A program made the translations under genes and the position numbers. DNA of 64,000 nucleotides from positions 868,001-932,000 of the forward strand of contig VFFE01007914.1 in the NCBI GenBank assembly GCA_008921705.1. Reading direction: 5' to 3'. Of this stretch, positions 13,051 to 26,100 are shown one piece after another. Source of the DNA: Burhinus oedicnemus. Its lineage: Eukaryota; Chordata; Aves; Charadriiformes; Burhinidae. The stretch's first letter is position 1; each line of letters starts with the position of its first letter. Below the pieces are notes generated by a model. The model was not told the DNA's origin, searched no databases, and saw only the letters and a program-made list of their open reading frames with translations.

Positions 13051-16000
13051 TTAGCCATGATGATTTTGAACACACCATACCTCCTCTATAGAGAAACAAT
13101 ATGAAATATCATAATTAATGGGTCTGTAAGTTACAGGAGAATATATGATAGTTGACTGGATGGTTCTAAAGAGCTGGTGAGATAAAAGGGAAAGGAGAAC
13201 ATGATGAATTTAGAGAGGAAGTATGAGATTCATCTCATTTGACATTTGTCAAGTTCATTAGGCATCCATGGTAAACTGATTGTCTTCACTCCTGTGGTCA
13301 TTGCATCCTTCAGCAAGGAAGTTCTCCCATCTGACTATAGGTATCCAAAAGACACGGAAGGGCTTTTCTATAACTCTCTCCCCTAATGAATGAGGTGGCA
13401 TAGATGCCAGTAATAGACTATACACCTGTCTTCTAGATAGCCTCGTTTTTAGCTGCTCAATGAATCCTACTCTGTGTTTTCAGTTATCAGTTTTAAAATG
13501 AATTATAAAATCCACACTACGTCCACAGACCAAATATCCATTAGCATTGTGATAAAATTTGTAATTTAATGGCACATTACCTTTCTCTTGGTGTTAGCTT
13601 CTTTTTTTTTCTTCTGTGTTTCTGTTGAGAATAGCCACAGAGCTGTTCTCAAATTTTACATACATAGATATTTCCATAATGGCTCAGACATCTTTCCCAC
13701 TTCCACAGAGGTTAATTCAGTCTTCTCTAAGAACAGCCCGCAGATTTGTTAAGTTCTGCCAATTACCTTTCTTTCATTTCAGTCATGCCAGCTTGCCCTT
13801 CTCATTTAACAGGTCTGCTTCCAGGGTCTGAGGATGCAGTGAGGCAGGCTGGGATGGAGGGAGTGTGAAGGAAAAGAGCTGTAGGCAAAAGGCTGTGGTC
13901 TCAAAAAATGACAGTGCAGGAGATTATTTGCTTTATGAACACAACAGGGCGAAAAGCAGACTGGGAAGAGGATTCAAGGTTGGTATCCTCTCGCATTGAA
14001 CTGAGCACCACAGGGAACAGCGCTGAGGTTAGTTGGGATGTGACGGAGGCTGCAGGGCTGAGGTCTCCACAGCACAGTGAGGGTCAGGAGAGGAAGGGGC
14101 TTTTGTGAAGAGGTGGGCAATATATGGGTTGGGGGGAAGACCATACTGTAGGCACCAAAATTTTCCCAGGCTGCTGCTTTCTATAGCCAGGGTATCAACA
14201 CTGTGGAGGCCAGTTCAGCATCAATCAAGCAGAAGGAAAGTTTGAAATTTTAGTGCATCATGGCTATGAGAGGAAGGACTAAAAGGCTGCATTTTCCATA
14301 GTTTAAGCAGCTTGAAATACAAGCAGAAATACATGGATAAAGCATTAGATGAGGGAGCATCGATTTTTGGTTAGACAGTGTTACCCTCATTTGAATTCTG
14401 GATCTCAACTGTCGTCTTGGTGATTTTACTCACTGGGCTGTGCAAGACTTGTTTTTATTACATCAGTAATTTAAATGAGTAATCCTATCATAAGCTGGAG
14501 CTAAAATAATAAACTAGAATATATTTACATCTATATAGACACAAGTGGGTTCTTAGCTCCTTTATTAAGGTAATATTTTACTGAGCAATACACGTATTAG
14601 CAAGCTGATTGTTTTTCCATGTTATTTTCTGAATACAGCACTTCTTTTCCAGCATGCATCTACAAGTTCTCAGTTTCTTTCAGTCCCCATGCAGACAATA
14701 AATTAATTAGTTATTAGTCAACACATATATATGTGTGTATATATAGGATATATGTGAATATATCTTGATCATGACACACGACATTTTCTCTGAAGAGGAA
14801 GTCTTTTGTACTAACTGCTCACACTGTCCCCCTGTTTCTTATGCAAAGCAAGTAGAAAAGGCATGATGAGTTGCCAAGGAACTATTACCTCAAGGGAAAA
14901 TAAAACCAAAACCTCAGGCATTTGGATCTATTGTGCATTTAAAGTAAAAACCTATTCCATGCTAAAAGAGACCCAAATCAGAGGACCCGCAATCTCATCA
15001 AGGCTCACTCATATACCTGTTGCATCAACAAAAGCAAAATATAAAATATTGCATCCAACTTGCCTGCAACACCTTTTGCATCATTAACTAAAATTGCACT
15101 GAATTTGGCCCCATGCTTTAAGAATCTAATTGTCAAGATGACTTTTTTAGGCGTGTCGTGGTAAGGCAACCCTAGTGTATCACTGTGTTATTTTCCTGCT
15201 AGGTTTGGGCTTGGGGGTGTGATGAATGGGTTACAGTCAAGGGATTTTTTTAATTGTGCTTCCCAACTGCTTTTACGTGATTCCCACCAAAAAAAATGTT
15301 AGTGGGAAGCTTAGCTTTATATTTTCTGAAGAAGAAAGCCTCAAGGGCCACATTTTTTCAGAAGCTTAGACAATAATGTGTAAATTGCACGTATTTGCAC
15401 TGCTGACACTGGGAAAGATGAATGTGCCTTCTGGCTCAGGAAAGGACGAATGCTTTCCTCTGCGCTGGAAGTTCACAGTCCTTATGAACTTGCTTCCCTA
15501 CACCAGTCTTTGTTCAAACCCGGTTTTCTGGTAAAAATTATCTGTTTGTTATATCTTAAAAACACCAGTGTGCCACAATAAATTTATTAGAGTTGCTGCT
15601 TTTGTCTGCGTGTCTGCTTGAGCAGAAAGTGCTTGAAGACAAAAACAGTGATTAATCCATTAATGATCTAAAGAATACAATGTTTAAGCACTTGCACTGC
15701 CTAATATGACAATTTTAATACATGTCTAGCCTATGTCATGAAAATAAATCAAGGTGTTTAACTCTGGTCTAGTATATAAATTATTTATTTTCAAGGTGTT
15801 GTGCCCCCCCTTTGTAATAATTTTAAAATCTAGTGTAATTCAGAAGGCATTAACACGTAACTAATTTACAAATATGAAAACCAATGGAAAATTAAGAGAC
15901 ACATTGCTCAATATAAACTGAATTTTTTGCTATGTCCCCACACAAAATCAACTTTTAGAGGGATATCTTACTATAATATCAATAACAAGAGCATTCAATA

Positions 16001-16550
16001 AAAGGGATATTCCTTGGCTCTCAATATTGGCAAATTTGATACAGGAGGGGGGTAATGTTATATGTTGTATCGAAGAGGATATCCCAGTATTAATCATCAG
16101 ACCATTTCCAAACAAGCACAAAATAGATGCTGATGGGGAATGGAATTCTCCAGTGTATATTGTGACATTTAACCTGAAACTTTGTTTAGAGTAATTGTGT
16201 GTGGATTCTAACACCCTTGGCTGTTTTCCTAGATCATACATTCCTATATCGTGGTTGTTGTCACTGTTAGCAGAGTAAGGACTATTTAAGAGATTGGTTT
16301 CTCATGAATGTACTCGCATTCTACTGAAGATTTGAGAGCAAAAAGAAAAATTCAGTCTTTTCTCCTATTTCTTTCCTCCTGACCCTTTTTTGGATGGGGA
16401 ATAATTAGAGCTAAAAAAACAAAGGATAGAAAGTCTCATCTCTTCCAGGAATGAAGCATTCTGAAATTCCCTGTTTCTCTTTCTGTGTTTATCTGGCAGA
16501 GCCCCAGATTCTGTCACCAGTATTTACCCTGTGCAGCTCCTTACTCAAAG
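13051..16550. other. Non-coding stretch
   Basis: Intronic or intergenic sequence. The plus strand is open from 15922 to a TAA at 16192-16194 (90 codons, no ATG) after a TTTTAG acceptor-like site at 15953-15958, and the minus strand of the same piece is also open for 97 codons. Neither reading is recognised, so neither is called a gene. A weak MIR-like phrase at 14390-14450 is not secure. Confidence 0.4.
14721..14763. repeat. AT/GT dinucleotide tract with a 16-bp perfect palindrome
   Basis: ACACATATATATGTGT at 14721-14736 is self-complementary and is followed by further TA/TG alternation. It is a simple repeat that could extrude a short cruciform. Confidence 0.7.
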
Positions 16551-16553
16551 CTT

Positions 16554-16612
16554 AATCCAAAGCCTGTTGAAGTCAGTGGGAACCTTTCCCTTGACCTCAG
16601 GGGGAATCAGCT
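16554..16612. repeat. Ancient amniote interspersed repeat fragment
   Basis: The segment contains the phrase GTTGAAGTCAGTGGGAACC followed at once by a diverged inverted partner (CCCTTGACCTCAGGGGG). This 'gaagtcaatggga...ttgacttcaatggg' pattern is scattered widely through sauropsid genomes. A second, weaker copy is at 17076-17112 (TGACTTCAGTAGGAATTTGG). Family name not assigned. Confidence 0.38.
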
Positions 16613-17585
16613 CTGCTTGTGTAGGCAGAGCAGTTTCAAATTATTTCCACTGCTGATTACAGTGTAAGTACTGGTTGAAATCAGTAACCTGCCCTGAGAT
16701 CCAACGCTACAGCTAAGTTGATGATGTCTTTAGTCACTATTATACTCTTTTAGTTGTACTTTAAGAAGCTTAAGTAGTAACAGCTGCCAGAAAAACAACA
16801 GATAAATGACTTTTTTCTTCTCTACTGAGAGTAAAGAAATTAAGAACAACTGTACAACTTCTAAAGACTGTGTCATTAATACCCATCACCGGAGACATCA
16901 TAATGATTCTTCTTGTCTTTTGAAATGTTTATGTCAATAATACAAGGTAATCTAGTCATTATAACTCAGGAAAAAACCTTAGTTTTTGTCTGGAGATTGT
17001 TTTTAATGGTAGAGGAAGTTCTTCTGATGCAAGATAAAGTGACAAAATTTGGAGAGCAGCTTAATAGACACTATTCTTACTGACTTCAGTAGGAATTTGG
17101 GGTGTTTGGACCTTTCTGAATCTGAGCTGGTTATTTATGGAAACTGTACAAAAAGTCAGGTTTAAATCTTACTGACTATTGAACCAAGCAGCATTGGGAG
17201 CCATTCCAGGCAGACTAGAGCAAATTCAACTCTATTTTCCTCATTAGCTTAATGGATTTCTGCATTCAAGTTCAGAAAAAAAGGGATGGAAAATGGAGGA
17301 AGAATGTAATGGTTGTAAATTCATGGCTTTTAATGATTTAGATTGTTCATCCTTATAATATTTAGTATAGTGGGCATTTTCTCTACACACACATTCTCAC
17401 ATGTTTGATACTGAAAAACAGTGCTCTGAAAAGTGCATTTCCAGTTAAATTGTTAAAATGTTTACAAAAACACTTGCTTGCAGTGTGTGAACTCCAGGTC
17501 CAAGTTTTTGCATCATCTTTTCCACACGTATTTCCTTTTGAGCTAATAATTTTAATTTTAATACACTTAATGCTTATTTCATATT

Positions 17586-17935
17586 TTTCAAGTTTTCTGA
17601 TTTAATTTGTTGTTTTCCTTCTGTACCTCCTTCTACCTTCTTCCATTCTTTCTTCTTCTCACTATGACGACGTCTCTTTCCATTTTTTCACTCTGTAGCA
17701 GTATTTCCATTTCTTTTCTCTCCATCCTGTGGTCCTGTCTCTACCTTTTCAGCACCTCTTTGGTTTATCCACCCAGCCTTCTTCCACCAATCCATCTTCG
17801 ACTCTTCTACCATTTTCCCAGCATCTTCCTTCTGAACTTCCCACTTCCTGAGATTGCCGGTATCTTCCTAATCACCCCACAGATGTCTGTCTTCTGCCAC
17901 CTCATACACTCACCCTTCTTCCTCAGTAGTGCTTA
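17586..17935. repeat. Pyrimidine-rich (C/T) low-complexity tract
   Basis: About 350 bases on the plus strand are dominated by C and T, with many TTCC, TCTT and CCTT units. The Leu/Ser/Phe-rich ORF read here (17607-17936) is a by-product of that bias and is not a gene. It may be a decayed microsatellite or a polypurine/polypyrimidine structural tract. Confidence 0.6.
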
Positions 17936-19264
17936 GGGTTTTGCACTCCTTTGTTTACATATGCCTTATTTGCTAAGATGATGTGTGAAATTCCAGTGCA
18001 GGGTGGATCCAGTTGCCTATTATTGAGCAAGGAGAAGGTGGAGGGGAAGCGCTGCGTGCCTGGGGGGCAGAAAGATGACTAGGAAGCCGTTGTTGTGGTC
18101 TGTGGACACAGTGCTTTATCCTTTTCATCGTCCTCCAGAAATGCATGAGGCAATAAGGGCAGAGAGGAGAGGGGGAGGAAGCGTGTTTCGCAAGAAGAGA
18201 GAAAGGACAGTACCCGTAGAACACCCGCTCTGAATATCTAAATGCAGCCTTTTGTAGTGGGACTGTTTAATGGTACACAAAATAACTCTACTAATACACT
18301 AATATTTCTAGCATACTACTTTGAATGCCTTAAGGCGGTTGTTTGAAAGTGGGACTCTAGTGCTGCAGACTACCTTTTCATAGGAGGAGTTTGGGGTAGA
18401 CATTGCTGCCTTCCCAGGTCATTCAGCTAACGTGTCTTGTCCATAAGCTGAATGGTATACACCTACCGTAAAAGAGAGGTTGGCCCTCACTGCGGTTCCA
18501 TTCGCTTCACCGCTGAGATTTTAAATAAAGATCCCAAGGCAGATGTTTAGAGTTATGATGTGATGATGGTAAAACCAAGTCACTGAGAACCGGACTCCAG
18601 TAACTTAGGACATAAAAGAACCTGTATATTAGATCATTGCTTTAGGGACACATTTGAGCTGCTGAGTCATTAACTCTAACTGGTCCGCCAAATATCTCTA
18701 GTTTGATAAATTACTGACAATATTAATGTTGTGAAATTAATAAGCAGCACTAACATTCAAGTGTCTGAATTTCCTTTTCTATTTGAAAAAATAAATAAGG
18801 ATAGATTAGACAAAGGTTAGCTGCAGGAAGACATTTTAACATCATAACGAAAATGGTGAAGTTCAAAAGAATTACTCTATTTTTTTCATTAATCTTTGTG
18901 GATTATCAAAAAAGATCATTAAACTCAGTTCAGATGCTTTCTTACAAGGGATTTTTTTGGAATTTATTCTTTAACCCTCTTCATTCCCATGATTGCCCAT
19001 TTCTAATTAAAATAATTTAAAATAGCAAAACAAGAAAGTTAAATGCGAATGATATTCAAACATCTTTAAACTTTAGGAATCTTGAATATTTATAGCTTAT
19101 CTGTATTTACATAATTTGCAATGGTTTCTCTCTGACGCTATTTATTGTAATAGGTTTCAGAGACGAAGAGTGTATATAAGTAGTCCGTAATTAATATTAT
19201 TAATAGTAAGAGCAGATTTTGCTTGTTTCTTTTACCTCCGAAGCACAGTAGCCCTAATATATGC

Positions 19265-19684
19265 TATAATGTAACACTTAGAGCATGTAAGTAGTAGCAG
19301 CTCCCATGATTAGTTAGACCTTAAGACTGAAATACGAAGCGAGCCACAGGAACGCAGGAGCAGCTACAGTTCCTGTGCCGAGGGATCTGTCCTCTCCTCC
19401 TGTGTCCTGGTCCGCGGGCAAAGCTTGCTCCTGGCTTCAGTAAGTAATGGGTGATTTCTTCTCACCGGCTGGACTTTGCTGTGGGTAAGCTCCGGGCTCT
19501 CGCTGCAGTCCTTACACTGGGGAACGCCGTCCCCTGCCTTTTTAACCACAGCCCTGGGGAGAGGGTTGTGGTATGGAGGGGGGAAATCACGCTGCCAGCT
19601 ATATCTGCGCTTAAACTCCTCCTGGCAGTCAGGGATACAGTCCGCAGGATTGTTTTGTGTATCCACGTATAATGTAACGCTTAG
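19265..19684. other. GC-rich block flanked by a 17-bp direct repeat
   Basis: TATAATGTAACACTTAG at 19265-19281 recurs as TATAATGTAACGCTTAG at 19668-19684 (16 of 17 identical). Most of the DNA between them (about 19340-19660) is GC-richer and contains several CpGs, unlike its AT-rich surroundings. It also holds a GTAAGC donor-like site near 19485. This would fit an insertion with target-site duplication, a small regulatory or alternative-promoter element, or coincidence. The short ORFs on both strands overlap each other and are not called. Confidence 0.35.
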
Positions 19685-20177
19685 GGAAGTAAAATAAACA
19701 GTCTCTGGGTACCAGCAAAAGAGCACAGGAGACGCCTCTACTGAGAGTAAGACTGGTCCGTATTTCCCAAAAACAAATGGAAAATAGTGCTTAAAAATTA
19801 TGAAGAAGTTAGAGGTAGGGGTTTTTTCTTTCAGGTTTTTTTTTGTTTTGGGCTTTTTTTTTAAGGAAGAGGTTTTGACTGACTTTGTTCTGTAATACAG
19901 TTTGTTCTTTTTATGATGTTTTGAAAATTTTAATACAATTCAGGGAAATGACTGAATATATCTAGGTAATACAAGCTTGCAGTTCGTGGCTTGGGGTGTT
20001 TTTCCGCAAACATATATTAATCTCACTGTATTTCAAAATAAATGCAAAATACAGATTTTTAATACTTTAAAAGGTGTATCATAACTTTTCATTTAAGTAA
20101 GTCTTAATATAGAGTTAAGTTGAATAACATTGAATTTAGAATCTCTAATTAAAACAATTTTACCATCAAATATTTGT

Positions 20178-20262
20178 AAGGGAGGGAGGTGAGGGGAGAA
20201 GGGACAGGGAAGGGAGAGGAAATAGGGCAGGAAGTAAGAAGGGGGAAAGGAGGGTAGGAAAA
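20178..20262 (+). repeat. G-rich polypurine tract
   Basis: An 85-base run is almost all A and G, with at least nine GGG or longer runs, and is a possible G-quadruplex or triplex former on the plus strand. The flanks are ordinary AT-rich sequence. Confidence 0.7.
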
Positions 20263-23060
20263 ATTTTATAACAGTAAGAATGAAACACCAAAGTTTCACA
20301 TGGGGTTAAATGGAAAATATATTCTTTTCTCCTTGTATAGTTTTCTGTAACTTGTCAAGCCCTGATTTCAAGTTAGGGAAGTAGACATTCCTTGTTTCTT
20401 TCCCTTTCCCCACAAAATTTTCCAGGTCTTATTTTTTAATTATGAAGAAATACAACCTCAACTGTTTTTCTTATGCGTTCTCTCTTACATTAAGAAAAAA
20501 AGCATAGATATAACCATCCAACACATGCCCCATACAAGTAACACTAAATGATTAAGTGAACTCAGTTCCTGAGGCTGTATTTTAGGATGTTTTACTATGT
20601 CTTATTCTAAAAAACAGAAGAAAATGCATGAACTTTCACAAAGGATCTAAAAGATATTAAAAGAATTAAGTGTGACTTGGGCTATGACAACTTATAAGTC
20701 CATGCTACCAACATAGCCTTAATTACCCTCCCTAAATGGGAAATTTATGGGACTGCATGTTCATGTTGCAGTACAAGTAGGTGCAGCCTTGCTCCTGTGA
20801 TGAGAGTCACAGCAGTGTTTAATAAGAAATAAAATAAATTGAAAACATATGCATCTAGCTCAGCTTTCACAATGAATTAAGCATGTTCAGATGGCGGACT
20901 AGGTCTTCTATTACAATTCTGAATTAAAGCCGTCTATAAAACTTTGGTGCCTGTTTCTCCACTGCTGACTTCCCTGCCCTGTCCTGCAGCTGGTCTGTGG
21001 AAGTCACCACTGATACCTCTCCTCATCCCCTGCAATCACAAAAAGATACTCCTGTTCTAGTAATCATTATCTTAATGGGGCTGTGTCTTTCCTTTTCAGT
21101 TTTTTTCACTGCATTTTTTAAAATTATTTTCTGCCTGTGAAAGGAAAAGAGAAGATAGAAAGAAGAAGGAGCCAGGAGGTCTGCAGAGGTGTAGATTCCC
21201 AAATCATCTTCTGGAAAAGTCCAGGTTTGTGTGATGCAAATACACAGTAATCTAGTGATTTGGAACTCATTTTGGTACATCTAGTGGTATTCCTTTGAGT
21301 AAAAAAATTACAACCTGTTTCAGATAAGCTGTTTTCCTCACAGCTTTTTCTTCTTTAGTTGCAGGTCCTAACAAGGATGTTGTATCAGCGACAGGTCAAG
21401 TAGGATAAAATATGGTGGCTTAATTGGAGGTTCTGGAGTTAGATTATCCAGTTTCAAGAGGAGCTCAGTGAGCTGAACATGGTTAAAAAGTAGCCACATA
21501 ACAATATATATTGTGATATAACCTTTCGTTTCTCACCACACCCTCCTCAAGGTCCCAGCTTATTCACTGCTGGGAGTCTATACATATTCCTGCAAGAATT
21601 GAAATTATTTGTAGAATTTGAGGTGCTTCTTCACTGTGCACAATACCTGCAACCAGTGAGAAAGGGGGAGCGACACACGGGAAAAGAGTTGAAGGCAGAC
21701 AAAAAGGAAACTATGAAGAACTAGTTCCTGCCGCTGCCGTAGTTTTTTAAATTGAAGAAAATCATTACTAACTGCTGTATTTCCACTTCCCTATTCGTTT
21801 TTACTATGAGGAAGCCTGAGCTCAACAGGAATGCATCTTAAAAATATAGAAGTATTATAAATATAGCACAAAAATCACAAGGGAAAATAATATCGTAAGA
21901 ATTCCAGGCATGTGGGCACTTTTCTGTAATTTTACCCTTAATCTCTTTGTCTGTCAGTTCCCTATTTGGAAAAAAAGGCTAAGTCCATGTATTCACTCAA
22001 GGGTGCTGTGTGACCAGGCGTTCAGATATTATGGGGAGGGTAATTTAAGTTGTACTTTGAAAAGTTCAGGTTTTGGATTTTTTTTTTTTTTCTCTGATGA
22101 CACTCTTAATGGAAAGCATTTCTTTGTTTTAACTAACTGCTCTTGCACTGGTTGGGGCCTGGTAGTTTGAAGTATGAGTTTAATCGTTACTCTGAATTCA
22201 CCCCAGACTGCGTCCTATTTAGTTCAGCTTTTGAAGCATTCCTTATCACTCGGCTTGGGGAGCTGGAGGCTGCCAGACTACATGTTACCTGTATCACTCC
22301 ATTATGTGCTTCAGTCTCAAGAAACTGTCATGTTTCTTGCTTGTCATGTGGAACAGATAGTATATACTTGTGTCATTTATAATAATGCATATGCACAGGA
22401 AATGGAATTTAAGTTATAAAGGCAAGTCAAATTTTCACTTAGTTTTGAACCAATATTGTTCTTTTTTGTATAATTTATTGAAAAGTGGAATTGCAAGAAC
22501 TTTTTCTCACACCTTCAAAGCAATCCTTTACAGTACTGGCTTAAAACACCGCTGTGTAACTCCTGTGGTTTCAGCCTGAATAGAGTGAAAAGTTATAGAA
22601 AAGCAGTTGATACCTAGTTAATCTCAAACACAGCACTATCACGTTTTTTTCTTTCATTCTCTTAAAAGCCAGAAAGGGTTTATACATCTGTACACTCACT
22701 GCTTTCACCCTACAACTGCAACTCTGCCCTTTGAAAACTTTTTTTGATTTAATGTTGCATGGGTGTTTAGCACCTAACTTCCATTCTGCATGAGAAGTAT
22801 ATTAATTTTCATGACATGGGAAAAAGCTAATTGATTATGATTAATGTGCAATTATTTCCGTTTCTATGCAATCCTGTGATTTTGTTACCACTTGTGCAGT
22901 TTTTACAAAGAATGATGAATGAACTTCATAATGTTCATTTTGGTTTCAGTTCTGATAAGCATCCAAATATTTTGATGCTTACTCAAAACTTATCCAAAGT
23001 TTCCTAAGCTCTTGAGTCTGCAAAACTAGTCTGAACACTTAGACAGAGAAGGGCTTTCCT

Positions 23061-23136
23061 CATGAGGTTTCCAGTTGTTCCACTAGTGGAACCTGATGGA
23101 AATACCATGAGGTCAGCTTTTCTTCCAGTTGTTCCA
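23061..23136. repeat. Local tandem duplication with a 16-bp perfect palindrome
   Basis: CATGAGGT followed by TTCCAGTTGTTCCA occurs twice: at 23061/23069 contiguously, and at 23107/23123 with a short insert between the two parts. Between them GTTCCACTAGTGGAAC (23077-23092) is a perfect palindrome. Inference: a small duplication of about 46-54 bp. Confidence 0.55.
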
Positions 23137-26100
23137 AATCTTTAACATCTGGACAGAAACCGGAAGTGAGAAATCCTGCCCAGAAGTTGTATTATAGGAA
23201 AAGTTGGGTTCTAAAAATAGATGAAGAATGACTGGTTTTTTAACTCCTCCAAATTGTTAATCCAGGACTGAAAAAAATCAAGAATCCAGAATTAGAGATA
23301 AGTCAGGTTAACTGGTACCAGAAACTACTGTCTACTCAGCTGAAACCTTTTGCTCCTCAGAATTTGGTTATTTGCGAAGTGACATATGCAGAGCAAAATT
23401 CAAATTTGGTGACATTTTAGAAGCTTTCAGGGATGAGTATTTATTCTTATTCCAGCCAAGTATTTATCCATTCATGAGAGGGTAGTACACAGATCCTGAT
23501 GGGAAAAGATTATCTCAGTTTTGTACAAAAAATATCTGTGTGGTTCCTCACAGTATTAATACTCTGCGGGAGACCCTAGCTATCGGTGTTACCTTCTTTA
23601 AATAGCTCTAATTTCAGACTTTGTCTGTTGGGAAAGTCAGGGAGTTTAGCTGATGTTGAACTTACCATTGAAATGACTTGCAGCCACAGAGACACATTTT
23701 TAGACAAAAGAATTAGACAGCTTAATGCGTTCTACCCTGTTGGTTGGTATCTAGTAAGTTCAAAGTATACTTTGCAGAAACGAATGACCTCTGATGAAGC
23801 CGCTATTTTCACTACCCACGATCTTCTGGTTACTGTGCTTCTTCCCCCGTGCTTTGTCTCACACCAAGAATGACTGGCTCTCCCTGTGTATCTTCTCATT
23901 CTACAAGCTCTTGCTTACCAGGTTTACCTTCTTGTTTGAATACCAGACACCAGCTCAGATCAGGCTGCTGCTAATTGTTGAGTGCTGATGAACATCAACC
24001 TACAGGTTCTTTATAGCAATAGACTGCATCACCATGTAATGCGAGTGCTCCTCCCAAGTTCATTCATCTGAAGCTGGGAAAAAGTTCTGAGGTTTCTCTT
24101 CCCCTTGAGAGACGTGAAAGTTCAGGAAGCCTTTACAAGTGGGCAAGGACCTCCAACCCCACAGATCAGAAATATGTGCAAAAACACCAGTGGCAGCACG
24201 CTCCAGCAGGCTAAGGTTTAGGACCCCCAGCGTGCTTGATCAAAAGTAAGGAGTTGAAATGGGCTCAGAAAAAAAAGACAGTTTTGTGAAACGTTTTGTG
24301 AAAACCATCCAAATGATTTTGTTGCCCGATCTGTCTCTTGCTTTGCTTGAGGTCACAGACTTTACAGAATTTTATGGAGTGAAATGTGTGCAGGCACTGT
24401 ATGTGCCATGCTCTCAGCACTTCATCAAAGACATTTCATCTGGCACAAAGCAGAGTATTTTAGCCTTTGGTAACCTCCCTGACAGGAAATATTTCATAAC
24501 CTAAGTTTTACGCGCATGAAAGCACACAGAGAAAGTACCAATGAGACAAACATACGAGTGTGCATTAGCCCCTAAACTTCTGCACATGCATTGTAAACGT
24601 ATATTAGAATTACAATTCACTTTATGCTTGTTTTCAGGAGACAAAATATTAAATTCAAGAACATATATGTCAGTCCAAACATTTATAGGCAGTAGCACCA
24701 ATTAACTTTAGTCAATACGGTCCTTCCAATTCCCTTGCCTCCCAAGCCCCTGGAAGCGCCTGGAAGCTTGCTTGGTACTTGGTCAGGCATAGAAGCTGTG
24801 GTCCATCTCCCCCCATCGACTGGATGAGCAGCCTCTAAGAAACCTTCACTCACCCAGTGTTCAGCCAGCCCTGCCCAGCAGGTACGTGAAACCATTGCAT
24901 TAGGGACCGCAGTGAAAACTGACTTGCCGCCTCTTCAGTCCCTCAGTAAAGGGAACCAGCCCTGTCTGGATGACATCTGGAATCTGAAGGGAAAACATCT
25001 CTCCGGAAAAAAGGACTGAACAAAGAAGACCTGCCTGATCCTGTTTTCACCTCATCTACACCTGAAACAGAAAGGTAAGGCTCTTAATCTCTCAAATAAG
25101 GGAAAATAAGGAAAGAGGAGCTGTTTAGAGACCTTCTGGCAGACTCAGTAGAAAAGCCAGGAAGGTCAGGCAGATTATCCTCTGGACTGTGAAAGATGGC
25201 TTCTGCTGTGAGCCAGCTAGGGGCAAACCAGGCTGACCAGGGCTGGGAGGTCTGGGTTAAGTAGTCTTCGCAGAGATAGAAGACCCTCAAAAAGGAAGAG
25301 CTGCAGGACTCTAAAGATTACTTTATGTAAAAGCATAGTGAAACAGAGTCCTTGTCTGCTATATCTCAACAGTCTGAAGTAATTCGTGAATTACAAGTAT
25401 TGGGAGCAGCAGTGCACATCAACTCTGCTACTTCGCCTTTTAGATCAACGCCCAGACTTTGATTCTCAAAACCAGCTTCTGGGAGCTCACCTTTGAACTT
25501 TCAGACTCAGCTGGGGGTATCTATCATGTTTTCTCCAAGATAGGAGAATGACCAGGCAGAAAGCCAGGAATGGTTGTAGAGTGCAAAGCCTTTTTTTTTT
25601 TTTCTCTTGGACTTTTTGAGAATGCATATGATCCTGAATTTTCTTTGTAAGTTTATAGCATTGCACTATTTATTTTAAGCTTCCTTTTTATGGTTGTTTG
25701 TTAAGTGTTTTCTCTTTTGCACTGTTACAGGCAATAAAGTTTCAGTATTTGCACTTCTGTGGAAAATAAACACAGGTTTTCCTAAATGTAATTGATACAG
25801 TAAGGAGGAAAGTTTCGAAACAAAAGTTCTGAGAAACTAATGTTTCTCGAACATTAAAATGAAGTATCCAGACATAAAATACGATATTTTATAATATTAT
25901 TTCGTGAAACATTCTTTAACATTCTTATAAAATACTTTCAGAGGTCCACGCAATGTTGCACAAAATATAAGGAAACCATCCTAACCATAAGTTTAAAAAA
26001 CCGCATGAACAAAGCCATAAAAATCGGGGCCTATAAAATTAATACAAAATATTTCACTAATCATCTCAGAATATTCATTAAATACCCTGGAATATTCATA

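Noticed and set aside
12581..13091. Several ORFs of 75-82 codons
   Set aside because: They lie inside the LTR-like repetitive sequence and have no protein-like features.
17607..17936. 109-codon Leu/Ser/Phe-rich ORF
   Set aside because: It is a product of the pyrimidine-rich tract, with low complexity and no splice or start evidence.
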